Positions 1-11,056 of a DNA stretch of 64,000 bases are shown piece after piece; position 1 is the first letter of the stretch, and every line of letters starts with the position of its first letter. The DNA is from Sorex araneus. Lineage: Eukaryota > Chordata > Mammalia > Eulipotyphla > Soricidae. The position numbers and the translations under genes are program-made. Where the stretch lies: the NCBI RefSeq assembly GCF_027595985.1, contig NC_073313.1, positions 83,578,494-83,642,493 of the forward strand. The letters are read 5' to 3'. The notes under the pieces were generated by a model, which worked only from the letters and a program-made list of their open reading frames with translations, was not told where the DNA came from and searched no databases.

Positions 1-18
1 GGTGAAAGCAGAACTGGA

Positions 19-187
19 GGGGCTGGAGAGCTAGTAAAGTTGGTAGAGCACTTGCCTTGCATGAGGCTGACCTGGTTAGATCCCCAGCACCGCATGTGGT
101 TCCTGGAGCCCTACTAAGACTGATCCCTGAGTCCAGAGCCAGGAGTAAGCTAGGAACACTGTCAGGTGTGACAGTCCCTCCAAAAAT
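19..187 (+). mobile_element. Type 1 shrew SINE, diverged
   Basis: This is a degraded tRNA-headed SINE. The head GGGGCTGGAGAGCTAGTAAA, the B-box region GGTTAGATCCC and the distal GAGCCAGGAGTAA block are all recognisable. Many substitutions and no clear TSD make it one of the older copies. Confidence 0.75.
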
Positions 188-1539
188 TACCAGGATTTGT
201 AACTTTGAAGCTTGGATGCTCAGAATAATGTAATCCTGTATTCAAGTACATTATATGCTTGCAACTGAAATCTGTTCTTGGGCTGTCAGGGTATTTGGAG
301 CTCACCCACTCCATCTCATATCTGATACTGCTGCTCCTGCTTGTAAATCCACAGAGGAATGTCATTGGAATTCAGGCAGGACTTTGTATTTCACAGCGTT
401 TTCAGTGTAGATATTTGCCTTAATGACAGAAGAGTGCTTAATGAATTTCCTGTTTCCAACCATATTGGCCCTCCCTCTCTTGTGAATAGCAGATAATACT
501 TTTAAGTAAGATGGTCTAAAAAGGTAACAGTTGTACAAAGTCTTGAAGGCGTTTATGGAGATACCCAGGCAGATATCCAGGGAAGCATATTGTAGAGAGA
601 AGGAAGAATCAAAGTAAGGTCTTAGAGTGAGAGAACGTACTAAGCCGGAGGCACAGCAAGGGCTCAGTATTACTGGAAGAAAGTGAGTGTGATAAATGAA
701 ATACTAAAAGATGAGGTCAAATGATGCACTATAATTTTTTCTGGTGACTGAATAGTTTTCCAAGAATTGTTTATTGAAGAAACCTTTCTCTCTCCTTTAT
801 ATGGATTTGGTTCCTTGGTCATAGATTAGAAGCACATATACTTGTGGGTTTACTTCCGAGCTTTGCATTCTATTCTGTTGGTCTTTATTCCTATTTTCAT
901 TCAATATCATACTGTTTTAATTAATATTGTTTAGCAATTTCATTTGAAATAAGGTGTGATGCTTCTATTTTACTTATTTTGGTTGTCTTTTGTGGCTCCA
1001 TGTAAATTTTAGAACGTTCTGCTATATTTATTTGAAAATGGCATTGTTATTTTAATATGGATGGCATTTTATCTATATATTGGTAAAGGTAAGCTAGTAA
1101 CATAACTTCACTTTAATTTATTTTATTTTAGACACAGTGATTTATAATATTGTTGATAATAGGGTCTCATGCATACAATGTTCATACACCAGACACTTCA
1201 AACTTCCCCACCAGGCATGCTAAGCTCAGTTATTTTAATATTTATTCTTCAAAATAGTGAACACAGGTTATCTTTACATTTCTTTGTGCCTTTATTTTAT
1301 TAATGAACAGCCATATTGTGTAGCAAGTTGAAAGACATTGTGAAAGCATCAGCTTTTTACATTGTAGTTTGCATTGCTCTTATATTTTTAGCATTTTAAG
1401 TGAATAATACATTTTAATATTTATTGCATACACAAAATTATTAAATTAAGCATTACCAAGTAACCACCATTCAGGTGAAAAGGAGAACTTTGCCAGAACC
1501 CTAGAGGCCATTCTCCTTTCTAGTCTTAAAAAAATTGTT
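188..1539. other. No gene or clear repeat recognised
   Basis: This AT-rich intergenic DNA contains only short random ORFs. I see no splice-bounded coding pattern, RNA gene or well-preserved repeat. An old L1 remnant is possible but not supported. Confidence 0.4.
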
Positions 1540-1655
1540 TTTGGCTACATCTAGCAGTGCTCAGGCTTATTCCTGGCTCTGTGCTCAGTTATCAGTCCTG
1601 GTGGACTCGGGGGCCCATGTGGGGTATTGAACCAGCAGGTTTGTGTGGCAACTGT
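1540..1655 (-). mobile_element. SINE fragment, diverged
   Basis: The stretch carries reversed SINE landmarks: GTGCTCAGGCTTATTCCTGG, then GGGGTATTGAACC as the reverse B-box region. It is heavily mutated and incomplete at the head end. Confidence 0.5.
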
Positions 1656-2267
1656 GAAACAACGAGAATATCTCTAATTTTTAAGCCATCATATTTTCTA
1701 GTACACACCTGTGTGATACTGTCTAAGCAAGTAGTCACATTTTCCCCTGCTTAAGTAAAAGCCACAACACCTTAACATAGCTGCTTTTCTAAGGTTGACT
1801 ACTGATTTACTACCTTAGAAGGCTTCTACCAGGAAGTAGCTCCAGATCCTTACTGGTACCAATTCTTTCCAAGGCTTGGCAAAATCAGATTCATTTTCCT
1901 CCTACTTGAAATCTAAATACTTCTGTCCTATGTATTGAATGTAATTCTGACAATGTGATCAAAATTTCAGGCAAACAGAAGTTAGGAAGATAGACTTTGC
2001 TCTTTATAACAGGAATCACTCTCTCCCCAGAAAACAAAGCACAGAAGATTTGGGTTTCTATTTGAAGTACAAGAAAAAAGAAATAGATGGAGAATAGATA
2101 ATTCAGCAAGTTATTTTGTATCACCTAAGTCTATCATAAAATCTTACTAAGAACTTGGTTGGTTCGTTTTGAGTGTTTGCATTTATGTGCCAACCATTGT
2201 ACTGAGAGCTTGACATGTACTAAATTATATCAGTTTCACAATTTCATCTGGTAGATACTGTTTTTTT

Positions 2268-2421
2268 CTTTTTGGGTCACACCCAGCGATGCACAGGGGT
2301 TACTCCTGTCGCTTTGCACTCAGGAATTACTCCTGGTGGTGCTCAGGGATGCTGAGAATCGAACCCAGGTCGGCCGCGTGCAAGGCAAATGCCCTACCTG
2401 CTGTACTATAGCTCCAGCTCC
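2268..2421 (-). mobile_element. Type 1 shrew SINE with perfect TSD
   Basis: This is a well-preserved reversed copy (GGGTCACACCCAGCGATGCA ... AATCGAACCC ... TGCAAGGCAAATGCCCTACC). It is flanked by a perfect 15-bp duplication, AGATACTGTTTTTTT, at 2253-2267 and 2422-2436. The T-tract at the low-coordinate end is the A-rich tail of the element, as expected for L1-driven insertion. Confidence 0.93.
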
Positions 2422-2607
2422 AGATACTGTTTTTTTATTCCTGTTTTCCAGTTAATGAAACCTAGACACAGTTGATGTCACTGAGCTAAACTATTGCTGG
2501 TACTAAATGGTAGAGCTTTGTAGCAAACATATGCGCTGACACCAGAGATTCTGTATCCAATTATGTTCTCCTGCTATTCAATGGAACTCATCATTTTATC
2601 TTATCTT

Positions 2608-2700
2608 TTAATTTGGGGGTCACAGCCTATGGTGCTCAGGTGTTACTCTTGGTGTGGTGCTTGGGGGTTGCTTCTGGTGGTCAACATCATATAGGAGTAA
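2608..2700 (-). mobile_element. SINE fragment, diverged
   Basis: It resembles a reversed type 1 tail and body (GGGGGTCACAGCC, GTGCTCAGGTGTTACTC, CATCATATAGG) but lacks the tRNA-like head. It is an old partial copy. Confidence 0.4.
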
Positions 2701-3159
2701 ACATTCAGAACTTAGATATTCTTCTTTCTTTTCTACATCTTATACATCTATAGGATATCTGAGATTTGAGTTTTTCAGTAAGTCACAACAGGACAGTTAA
2801 CTTCGTGGAAATTCTATTGTTGTTAGTCTTAGTACCACCACACTTTAATACGGAAGACCTTTTATTATAAAGATCATATTTCAGGTCAAACAGTCTTAAG
2901 TCATAATTTACTTTGATGAAATGCAGATCTCTGGCAGTGTTAGGCAATTGACTGATTTCTTTCGGCAGAAACAGTGGAAGTAGAGGTCACTAATATTATA
3001 AAATTTTATAACCCAGGGACATGCTGAGCAATGAAGACTTAAAATTTGAAGATGGAGCTTACAAAGTGGTTTGTCCCTGTTTTCTACATTAAGCAGTTTC
3101 AGTAAGCGATAAGCCAAAATCAAGGACAAACTTATCCAAGATAAGCACACGATCTAAAA

Positions 3160-3352
3160 CATTGTTTCTCAACCTTTTTCCAACCATGGCCCCTTTCTGA
3201 CCTTGTTTTCTTCCCTTGGACTCCTGTTTCTAGAGGTTGATAGCCTTCCTAGCCTCATCCTATTGATCCAGTTTCATGTGACATCACCTGTGGTCCCCTT
3301 GGAATGTTCTGAGGACCCACAGAGGGCCATGTCCTTCAGATGAGAAACACTG
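3160..3352. mobile_element. hAT-like non-autonomous DNA transposon (MITE)
   Basis: The 193-bp element has terminal inverted repeats: CATTGTTTCTCAACC at the left and, read on the other strand, CAGTGTTTCTCATCTG at the right. The ends are flanked by 8-bp direct repeats ATCTAAAA (3152-3159) and ACCTAAAA (3353-3360), which differ at one base. CAGTG..TCTCA ends with 8-bp TSDs are typical of hAT-Charlie MITEs. No transposase is encoded. The family name cannot be fixed by eye. Confidence 0.65.
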
Positions 3353-3537
3353 ACCTAAAATATTGGTGTTTACTATCAAATCAAGGCCACAGAATTTGAA
3401 CCTTCTCTTTATCTAATAGTATTTTTGTAATAGTATTTATACATTTCCCAGTCTTTCCCATTGTTTTTATTAGATAACATTTGTTTACCTCAGTGTAAAT
3501 GTTTACATATTTTAGGACTATGATGCTACCATACCAT

Positions 3538-3893
3538 CACTTGTATCACTTGTCATCCCATTGATCTTCAATTTGCTCGAGCGGATGCCAGTAATGTCTC
3601 AATTCGTCCCTGTCATGTGCAGGAACAGGAAGAGCCTCAAACCGTTCATTCAGGGTTTTGAGGAAGAAGTCTGACCATCTTGTTGGTGGGTGGCCATGTG
3701 GTCTTTTCACGTCCCGTGGAATCCAGTTGGTAACAGCTTTAGTCCAGTGGTCATCTCTGAATCGCATTACATTTCCAGCCCATCTGATTTTTGATGCCTT
3801 GGCAAACGAGACAGCGTCCCTGATTCCGACGGGGGTCGGAACTCCGGATTTCTTCTCTCACTTGAGTTAAATGTGATACTCCAAGCATAGCTC
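3538..3893 (-). mobile_element. RTE-type LINE 3' fragment, copy A (RTE1_Sar-like)
   Basis: This 5'-truncated RTE retrotransposon reads on the minus strand. Its translated segment ends in a conserved C-terminal block (WIPRDVK, HPPTRWSDFF, LNERFEALPV) followed by a 3' tail with two ACAAGTGAT-type repeats. A 10-bp TSD, ACCATACCAT, flanks it at 3528-3537 and 3894-3903. Against the second copy near 31.5 kb it has lost about 10 codons after EALPV and carries a small frameshifting deletion near 3835. It is therefore dead. The part present lies downstream of the reverse transcriptase core. Confidence 0.85.
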
Positions 3894-4599
3894 ACCATAC
3901 CATACACACCACCAAAGCCCTAGCTCCCTCCACCACAGTCCATTGGATTTTTTAGGCCTATTGGTATGCACTCCTTACACCTACAATTAACCACAATCTT
4001 TTTGTCAGAGTCTTAGGGTTTGTTTACACTGGACATTGTCTATTTTCTTGCTTGCTTGCTTTATATACCATTAAAGATGGATGTCATTTGGTATTGTCTT
4101 TCTCCTTCTAACTTAATTTCCTTATCATGTTCTAGTTCCAGCCATGTTGTATAAAAGGAAAGATTCCATATTTTCCTTTAGTTAAGTTGTATGCATTGTG
4201 TATGGTCTGCCTCAAAATTTTAGACACTCATCTGTCATGGGATATTTTATTTGTTTCTAGATCTTGACATGGTGAACATTGGTGTACATTTATATATTTT
4301 TGTGTTCCTTGGATATATACCTAGGAGTAGAATCGATGGATTCCATGGTAATTCTATTTCTATTTTTTTCAGAAATCTACAGATTGTTTTCAATAGTTTC
4401 TGAACCTATATTTCCACCAAATGTAAATAAGCATTACTTTTTCTCCACAACCCTGCCAACACTGATTGTTTTGGGCCATTTTGATATTCATTCTTACTGG
4501 TTTGATGTGATAATTCATTTGAATTTCACAGATAATGAGTGGGAAGGAGCATTTTTATGTGCCTGTTCCCCATAGCTATGTATTTGAGGCACCAATCTC

Positions 4600-4795
4600 A
4601 TTAAAATTTTTTAAAATTTTATTAAATAACCATTAGTGGTCGGGTATTAGACTATAATGTTCTAGCACCAATCCCAACACCAGTGTCAACTTCCCTTCAA
4701 AAACGTTCCCAAGTTCCTCACAGGCTGCAAGCTTGACAGGAACTTTTAAAAATTTGGTTGTTTTAGTTTGGATCTCATGTTTTCAGTGTTGTTTG
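4600..4795 (-). mobile_element. L1 3' UTR fragment inside older L1
   Basis: A T-rich start is followed by AATGTTCTAGCACCAATCCC and TTTGGATCTCATGTTTTCAG. The same text recurs near 62.0-62.1 kb. It appears to be the 3' end of an older shrew L1 subfamily inserted in the L1 block. Confidence 0.45.
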
Positions 4796-5280
4796 ACATT
4801 TTTGTTATTGAGCTTTTTGATATTGTTATTGCTCTATTTTGGATATTGGCCTTATGTCAGGTGTATGGTATGCAAATATTTGTTCCCATTAAGTAGCATG
4901 ACTTTTCTCCCATAAAGGCCAACACCAGAATTGCTCCAGGGGGCTGGGAAGACTAAGGGTTTGGTGCTATACCTGTGGTAAGATACTTGGGTTCAGCAGT
5001 GATCAAGGGGCACAGAGGATTGCTTTTAGTTATACTTTTGGAGCTATGATATTCTGGGGAACTCAGGGCTTTGCACACGTTATGCCTGTTTTCTACCACT
5101 TGTCTTCAGTACTAATGGATTTCTTACACAGTGCAGAAGCTTTTCAGTTTGATGTAATCCCATTGGTTGATTTTTGTTTCTGATTTCCTTGCCAAGGAAG
5201 TTGACTCACTGAAAACATGACTGAAGTTAATATCAAGAAGTGTTTTACCAATGTCTTCAACTTTTTAAGATAGATTTGAG

Positions 5281-5454
5281 GTTTATTTTTCTTTTTGGGT
5301 GACACCCAGCGATGCACAGGGGTTACTCCTGGCTCATGCACTCAGGAATTTCTCCTGGCGGTGCTCGGGGGACCATATGAGATGCTGGGAATCAAACCTG
5401 GGTCGACCACGTGCAAGGCAAATGCCCTACCCGTTGTGCTATTGCTCCAGCCCC
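5281..5454 (-). mobile_element. Type 1 shrew SINE with perfect TSD
   Basis: This is a full-length reversed copy. It is flanked by a perfect 14-bp duplication, AAGATAGATTTGAG, at 5267-5280 and 5455-5468. The two halves of the host L1 join cleanly when it is removed. Confidence 0.93.
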
Positions 5455-5939
5455 AAGATAGATTTGAGTTTAATATCCAAATATTTCATCCAGTTAAGGT
5501 AACTTTTGTTCATCATGTGAGAATTTTTAATTCGATTGCATGTTGCATGTGGCTATCTGGTTTTCCCAACACCATTTGTGAGGGGCATCATTTCTCTATC
5601 TTATGCCTTGTCATAAATTATCCATTTATAGGAGGAAACATTTCCTGGATTTAAGTTCTATTCCATTGGTTTGAGTGTATGAGATTATTTTTTCTTGAAT
5701 GCTTATGTTGCTCTTAACTTGCCTTTTAGTATTGATTTTGCTGCATTCCATGGTTCTGATAAGCTGTCTCCATTTATATTTGTCCCCAGGTATTTGGATC
5801 AACACTTATTTTGAAGCATCTTGTTTATATTCTACATGTTTGAAATTTTCCTGGTTTTCATTTTATAGTTAATTTCTAATTTTATAAGCTTGTCATTAAA
5901 ATATTTGGCATGGTTTTTATCATCATGTTTATTGACAAT

Positions 5940-6101
5940 GTTATTTTTGTTTTCGGGCTGTACCCAAAGGTGCATAGGTTTTACACTCGGGAATTATAAC
6001 CAGTGGTGCTCAGAAAGACCTTATGGGATGCTGGTGATCGAAGCTGAGTTAGTCAAGTGCAAGGCAAGTTCCCTGCCCACTGTATACTCTTTTCAGTCTC
6101 A
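5940..6101 (-). mobile_element. Type 1 shrew SINE, moderately diverged
   Basis: The reversed body (GGTGCTCAGAAAGACCTTA, GATCGAAGC, CAAGTGCAAGGCAAG) is flanked by ATTGACAAT at 5931-5939 and 6102-6110. Confidence 0.8.
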
Positions 6102-6333
6102 ATTGACAATTGTTCTGTGTCCAGGCATATGGTTTATCCTTGATAATGATCTGTGTGCACTTTTAAAAAATGTAAATTCAGCTGCTTGGAGTGAAATAGT
6201 TTATAAACATCTATTGTTCCCATCTGGTCTAGTTCCTCGTTCAAGGCTATTTAAGGCTTTCTTATTTACTTTCTCTCTAGTTGATCTATGGATGATCATG
6301 GATGAGAGTGAGTAATAAAATCCTCTATTATAT

Positions 6334-6470
6334 GGACTGGAGAAATACTACAGCAGGAACGGCGCTTGCCTTGCAAATGGCTAACCTGGGTTTGATCCCC
6401 AGGAAGGATCTCCTGGTCTTCACCAGCACTCAACCCTGAGCACAGCTGGGTGTGGTCTCCAAACAAAAAG
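6334..6470 (+). mobile_element. Type 1 shrew SINE, internally shortened
   Basis: The head (GGACTGGAGAAATACTACAGC), a B-box-like GGTTTGATCCCC and the tail CTGGGTGTGG then an A-rich end are present. Part of the central body is missing. Confidence 0.7.
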
Positions 6471-6493
6471 CATTTAATTAAAATATAAAATCC

Positions 6494-6668
6494 TAGGGGC
6501 CAGAGTGACAGTGGGTAGGCATTTGCCTTGCATGACGCTGACCCAGGTTCAATCCCGGGTATCCCATATGGTCGTCTGAGCACTGCCAGGAGTAATTCCT
6601 GAGTACAAAGCTGGGGATAACCCCTGAGTATTGCCGGGTGTGGCCTCAAAACAATAATAGAAACAAAA
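6494..6668 (+). mobile_element. Type 1 shrew SINE
   Basis: It runs from GGGGCCAGAGTGACAGTGGG through GGTTCAATCCC and ATCCCATATGGTC to TGCCGGGTGTGGCC and an A-rich tail. It lies immediately after the preceding SINE, in the same orientation. Confidence 0.85.
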
Positions 6669-6847
6669 CACCACTGTTATTATTGCATTGCTACCAGTAT
6701 GACACTTAGTTAAATTAATAATTACTTTATGCATTTTGATTCTCCATCATTTGGTATGCTATACTATAAGGGTAATATATTTTTATTTTATTCAGAACTG
6801 TATTCATTTTAATGTCTATCCCTTTTTTATCACCTGTTCTTATTTTT

Positions 6848-7022
6848 ATTTTTTTGCTTTTTTTGGGTCACACCCAGCGATGCTCAGGGGTTACTCCTGG
6901 CACATGCACTCAGGAGTTAGTCCTGGCGGTGCTCAGGGGACCCTATGAGATGCTGGGAATCGAACCCGGGTCGGCCGCGTGCAAGGCAAACACCCTACCC
7001 ACTGTGCTATCGCTCCAGCCCC
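6848..7022 (-). mobile_element. Type 1 shrew SINE
   Basis: This reversed full-length copy is close to consensus (AATCGAACCCGGGTCGGCCG). It is flanked by TATCACCTG at 6828-6836 and 7023-7031; the duplication probably extends further with mismatches. Confidence 0.9.
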
Positions 7023-7194
7023 TATCACCTGCTTTTAAAAAGCTAACTTTATCTATTCTGTTATAAATAAAGCTACAGTTGCATTTTTTAAGTTTTCATT
7101 TCCTTGTAGAATTATCTTCCAGTATTTTGCTTTGAGCTTGTATTTGTCTTTGGAGAAGGATGCATTTCTTTTAGACAACACAAGGTTGAATTTA

Positions 7195-7310
7195 AGGGCT
7201 GAAGCAATAGATTACAGGAGGAATTAAGATGTTTGCCTTGCACATGGCCAGTCCCAGTTCATTTCCTGGCATTGCAAATGGTCTGCTCTTAGTATAGTCA
7301 AGAGTAAACA
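7195..7310 (+). mobile_element. SINE fragment, diverged
   Basis: GGGCTGAAGCAATAG, TTTGCCTTGCACATGGCCAG and GGCATTGCAAATGGTC show a diverged forward SINE that lacks its distal end. Confidence 0.45.
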
Positions 7311-7442
7311 AATTGAATTTTATTTCTTTACATATAAGCGGCCTCTCTATACTTTTTAACTAGTAAATTCAGATCATTAACATTTTTAGTCATTAATTTT
7401 TTTTTACATTTTAATTTCTAGTACATTAATTCACATTAAAAT

Positions 7443-7722
7443 TTCCAGTAGCTTGGCAGCCACACCCACAAACTCTCCCTGGCGCCATGTAATCTCATCA
7501 ACGGCCAAGATCCAGAGACTAGAAAACAGAGCTCCTGGAAGACAGTGATGCAGAATCTCACACAGCAGAACCTAGCAAGCTACTCATGGCATATTAGATA
7601 TGCCAAAGACAGTAACAATAATGGGCCTCATTCCCCTGACCCTGAACGCGACAGGGACGAATGAGACATTACTGGCACCAGCTCGAGCAAATTGATGAGC
7701 AATGTGATGACAGTGATACAGT
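7443..7722 (+). mobile_element. Chimeric RTE-tailed (type 2) SINE with composite-repeat head
   Basis: The insertion is bounded by a 9-bp TSD, CATTAAAAT, at 7434-7442 and 7723-7731. Its 3' half is the type 2 SINE body (CAAGCTACTCATGGCATAT, ATATGCCAAAGACAGTAACA) ending in the RTE-like tail (ATTACTGGCACC, CTCGAGCAAATTGATGAGCA, GATGACAGTGATACAGT). The usual tRNA head is absent. In its place is a segment of the composite repeat called family A here (CCACACCCACAAACTCTCCC, GATCCAGAGACTAGAAA). Template switching before insertion is the simplest reading. Confidence 0.75.
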
Positions 7723-7949
7723 CATTAAAATATAAATATTTCTCACCACTTTATTATTTTTTTAGTTTGGCATTGTTCTTTAGCCTTTATTTTATTTTCA
7801 TTTTATTTTTAACACTTTATTTGTAAAACCACAAACTCCTCCTTAGCACCCCAATTTCACTGTGTCTTCAATTCCATTTCTACTGGGGTATTAAAATTCT
7901 ACCTGCTTCCTCACCTGCCCCCCCACCCAATCCCAAACTATAAATGTTA

Positions 7950-8825
7950 TTTTTTAAAAGTTTTTTATTTAATATATGTGAGATAGACCTTACAAAGCTA
8001 TTTATGATTAGGTTTCAGTCCTAAAATGATCCAACAATCATCCCTCCACCAGTTGTTCCTTTCCCTCCACCAATGTCCTTGGCTTCCCTTTCACCATCCC
8101 CCAACACCACCCAGGCACTTTTCTTCTTTGTATCTCTCCTTTTATGCATTATAGTTTACAACACAGGTACTAAGAGGTAATCATGTTTGTTCAGGGTGTT
8201 CAGTATTTATATCAGGAAGGTGAGGATGGAGTCGCTTTTTAACATGTGCAACTTTGGGGTGTCAACATGACTTCTGGTGCTCCAGGAATATAGGGAAATG
8301 GTGGGGAGATAGCCCATCCCAACTCTGAGAAAGCCTGGAGATTTCAGTCACAAAACCTCCACACCTGAATTTTCAACAGTTATCTCTGTGAGGTCTGTTC
8401 TGAGACACTGGAGTTTGGTCAGGAGAGTCTGGCCAGGGGCATGGCAGCGATTTTGGATTGTGTAAGCTAGTGGCTGCCAGGGGCTCTCCTTGGGCGGGTA
8501 CCAGGCTGACCCGGTCCCCCTCTGAGTTACTCTGATCTATTCAGCCTTGTGCAGGGCCAAGATTAACTCTGGCTTTTGATCTCTTTCAAGATCTATTTAT
8601 GAGCTGATATAGCTGAGCTGGAAGTGGTTGGTGGGCGTGGCTCCCACATACCCAATTTTTTGGCCATTTAATTTCTCAGGAAACTTGGTCCTGAGATGTT
8701 GGGTTCCAGCCAGAGGCACAGTGGCAATTTTGGGGTATCAGGAAGCCCGAGCACACCATCAGGCTGCTGATATATTAGCCCTGTGGGTGCAGGTTGATCT
8801 GATGGCGGCACTGCACCATCTTTCT
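7950..8825 (-). mobile_element. Unclassified composite repeat (family C) with L1-like 3' tail
   Basis: Read on the minus strand, this GC-richer body ends in a tail that resembles shrew L1 3' UTRs. On the plus strand the tail shows as CCCTCCACCAATGTCCTTGG with AATCATCCCTCCACCAG and a T-rich start. The body contains two similar passages about 280 bp apart, near 8405-8460 and 8680-8740 (TTTGGTCAGGAGAGTCTGG and TTGGTCCTGAGATGTTGG). A related body occurs at 30.2-30.7 kb. I cannot assign a class. Confidence 0.4.
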
Positions 8826-9706
8826 TTTATTTTCTTGCAGTTTATCATTTTCCTTTTGTATAATGTTTGGATTATGTTTCCAATTCTTTGTGTTATTCTT
8901 CCTTATGGTTTGTTTAAACGATATCCTAAAGTGTTTATGTAAAGTTTCGTACTTGTTGTCTTTAGTGTATTGATCTTGAACTCACTGTGTTTGGACAAAA
9001 GTGGAGTTATTCCTGAGCTGCTGGGTTCTTGAGAATTGTGTGATTTTCATATAAAGCTTAGAAGTTAAAGTTTATTGTGCAGTTTAAGTAGATGAGTCCC
9101 AGGTCCTTTCCTGACGCTCAGGTCTCTAATTTTACCAGTATATCATGCCACTTGTCCATGCTATGATGTCCCGGTCCTATTCTTGTGCTATCTGCCCTCC
9201 CTTAGTGTACCATGGACTGCTTTTGTCCCTTTGCCATTTTTCGTCCTGTATATGCATTTCTGGTCTTACATCTAGAGCTGAAACCCTGGAACCTGTGTTC
9301 CCTTGCTGCTCTGTAATCTATCACTGGGCCTCTCTAGTGATATACCCCAGAGACTCCCTGTCCCATTGGATTTCCTTGGTCTCCTGCATGGTCATGTGCT
9401 GGTTGAGTAACAGTGTCTATTGTCTTGCAGTCCATCTGGGCTTAGGTGAGAGAACAAAGAGGGTATTGCCTAACTGATGGCTTTCCATTATTTCCTACTG
9501 TCTCCAATATCCAGCCATTTCATTACCCATTTTGAGTGGGTGAGATTTTTAAAACCACCAATTAAATTAACTTGTTTGCCTGGCACTCTTTTCTTATGCT
9601 TCCAATGTATTTTTGGTAGGAAATCATATTTTTGCTCTTTTTCCACCATGTTATGTGTTAATTATTATTATAATATTTCTAAGTAAGAGTTATTTTATTT
9701 TAAAAA
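8826..9706. other. No gene or clear repeat recognised
   Basis: The longest ORFs here (110 aa at 9145-9477, 69 aa at 9477-9686) match nothing I know. They look like chance T-rich reading frames, and no splice or promoter pattern supports them. Confidence 0.35.
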
Positions 9707-9723
9707 TCCATTTGACATTTCTT

Positions 9724-11056
9724 TTTTTAAATTTGTTTATTAGTGAGTCACAGTGAGGGTACAGTTACAGATTTATACATTTTCGTGCTCATGTTTCCCT
9801 CATACAAAGTTCGAGAACCCATCCCTTAACTAGTGCCCATTCTCCACCACCAATAAACCCAGCACCCATCCCAACCTCCCAATTCCATCTCCCCTCCCCC
9901 CCACTGTGGCAGGGTCTTCCCTTTTGTTCTCTCTCTCTAATTAGGTATTGTGATTTGCAATAAAGGTGTTGAGTGACCATTGTATTCAGTCTCTAGTCTA
10001 CATTCAGCACCCTTCACCCTTCTTCCCCGTGGCCTCCAACCACATTTTACTTGGTGTTCCCTTCTCTATCTGAGCTGCCTTTTTCCCAGAATGTGAGGCC
10101 AGCTTCCAAGCCATGAAGTCAACCTCCTGGTACTTATTTCTACTATTCTTGGGTGTTAGTCTCCTACTCTGTTATTCTATATTCCACAGATGAGTGCAAT
10201 CTTTCTATGTCTGTCTCTCTCTTTCTGACTCATTTCACTTAGCATGATACTTTCCATGCCGATCTACTTATATGCAAAGTTCATGACCTCATTTTTTTCT
10301 AATAGCTGCATAGTATTCCATTGTATAGATGTACCAAAGTTTCTTCAACCAGTCATCTGTTCTAAGGCACTCGGGTTTTTTCCAGATTCTGGCTATTGTA
10401 AATAACGCTGCGATGAACATATGAGTGCAGATGTCATTTCGACTATACTTTTTTGCTTCTCTGGGATATAATCCCAGCAGTGGTATTGCTGGGTCAAATG
10501 GGAGCTCAATTTCTAATTTTTTGAGAATCGTCCATATTGTTTTCCAAAAAGGCTGAACCAGTCGGCATTCCCACCAGCAGTGTAGAAGAGTCCCTTTCTC
10601 CCCACATCCTCTCCAGCGGTGGTTGCTTTTGTTCTTTTGGATGTGTGCTAGTCTCTGTGGTGTGAGGTGGTATCTCATGGTTGTTTTGATCTGCATCTCC
10701 CTGATGATTAGTGATGTAGAGCACTTTTTCATGTGCCTTTTGGCCATTCGTATTTATTCCTTGGGAAAGTTTCTGTTCATTTCTTTGCCCCATTTTCTGA
10801 TGGGGTTGGATGTTTTCTTCTTGTAGAGTTCAACCAGTGCTTTATATACCATTGATATCAACCCCTTATCCAATGGGTATTGTGTAAATATCCTTTCCCA
10901 TTCTGTAGATAGTCTTTGTATTCTGGTCACTTTATCTTTTGCGGTGCAGAAGCTTTTCAGTTTAATGTAGTCCCATTTGTTGATCTCTGTTTCCACTTGG
11001 TTGGCCAGTTGCATGTAATCTTTGAAGATACCTTTATCTTCAATATCGTGGAGGGT
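9724..11056 (-). mobile_element. Young 5'-truncated L1 with perfect 17-bp TSD
   Basis: A 1.33-kb antisense L1 covers the C-terminal third of ORF2 and the whole 3' UTR. The perfect duplication TCCATTTGACATTTCTT occurs at 9707-9723 and 11057-11073. The T-rich low end is the poly(A) tail, and the 3' UTR shows CACCACCAATAAACCC and CACTGTGGCAGGG motifs. It is one of the youngest L1 insertions here, judged by its TSD and near-open ORF2. Confidence 0.95.
10289..11050 (-). pseudogene. L1 ORF2 C-terminal fragment (broken)
   Basis: This is the end of the L1 ORF2 protein, the endonuclease/reverse transcriptase polyprotein; only the cysteine-rich C-terminal region is present. Readable landmarks in order are [28 protein letters not shown], the Cys/His-like [19 protein letters not shown], and [20 protein letters not shown]. 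One in-frame stop (codon at 10754-10756) separates the two open stretches. An extra A after YYAAIRK shifts the frame at about 10290. Endonuclease and RT domains are missing, so it cannot act on its own. Confidence 0.9.

Larger units (their letters stand above)
4060..7433 (-). mobile_element. Old L1 (L1M-type) ORF2 region, interrupted by SINEs
   Basis: Several blocks read as one ancient antisense L1: about 4060-4600, 4796-5266, 5469-5930, 6111-6330, 6669-6827 and 7032-7433. Recognisable phrases, in reverse, include the CAGAAGCTTTTCAGTTTGAT segment, the CTATCTGGTTTTCCCAACACC segment and the GTGTGCACTT..TCTGTT region of ORF2. The reading frame is destroyed throughout. Younger SINEs sit between the blocks, two with clean TSDs made of L1 sequence (AAGATAGATTTGAG, ATTGACAAT). 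Confidence 0.7.

Noticed and set aside
6301..6494. TSD for the SINE at 6334-6470 (TAAAATCCT on both sides)
   Set aside because: The left copy is separated from the SINE start by about nine unexplained bases, so it may be coincidental.
9145..9477. 110-aa ORF as a novel gene
   Set aside because: It has no recognisable motif, start context, splice pattern or conservation evidence, and its T-rich, hydrophobic composition is expected by chance.
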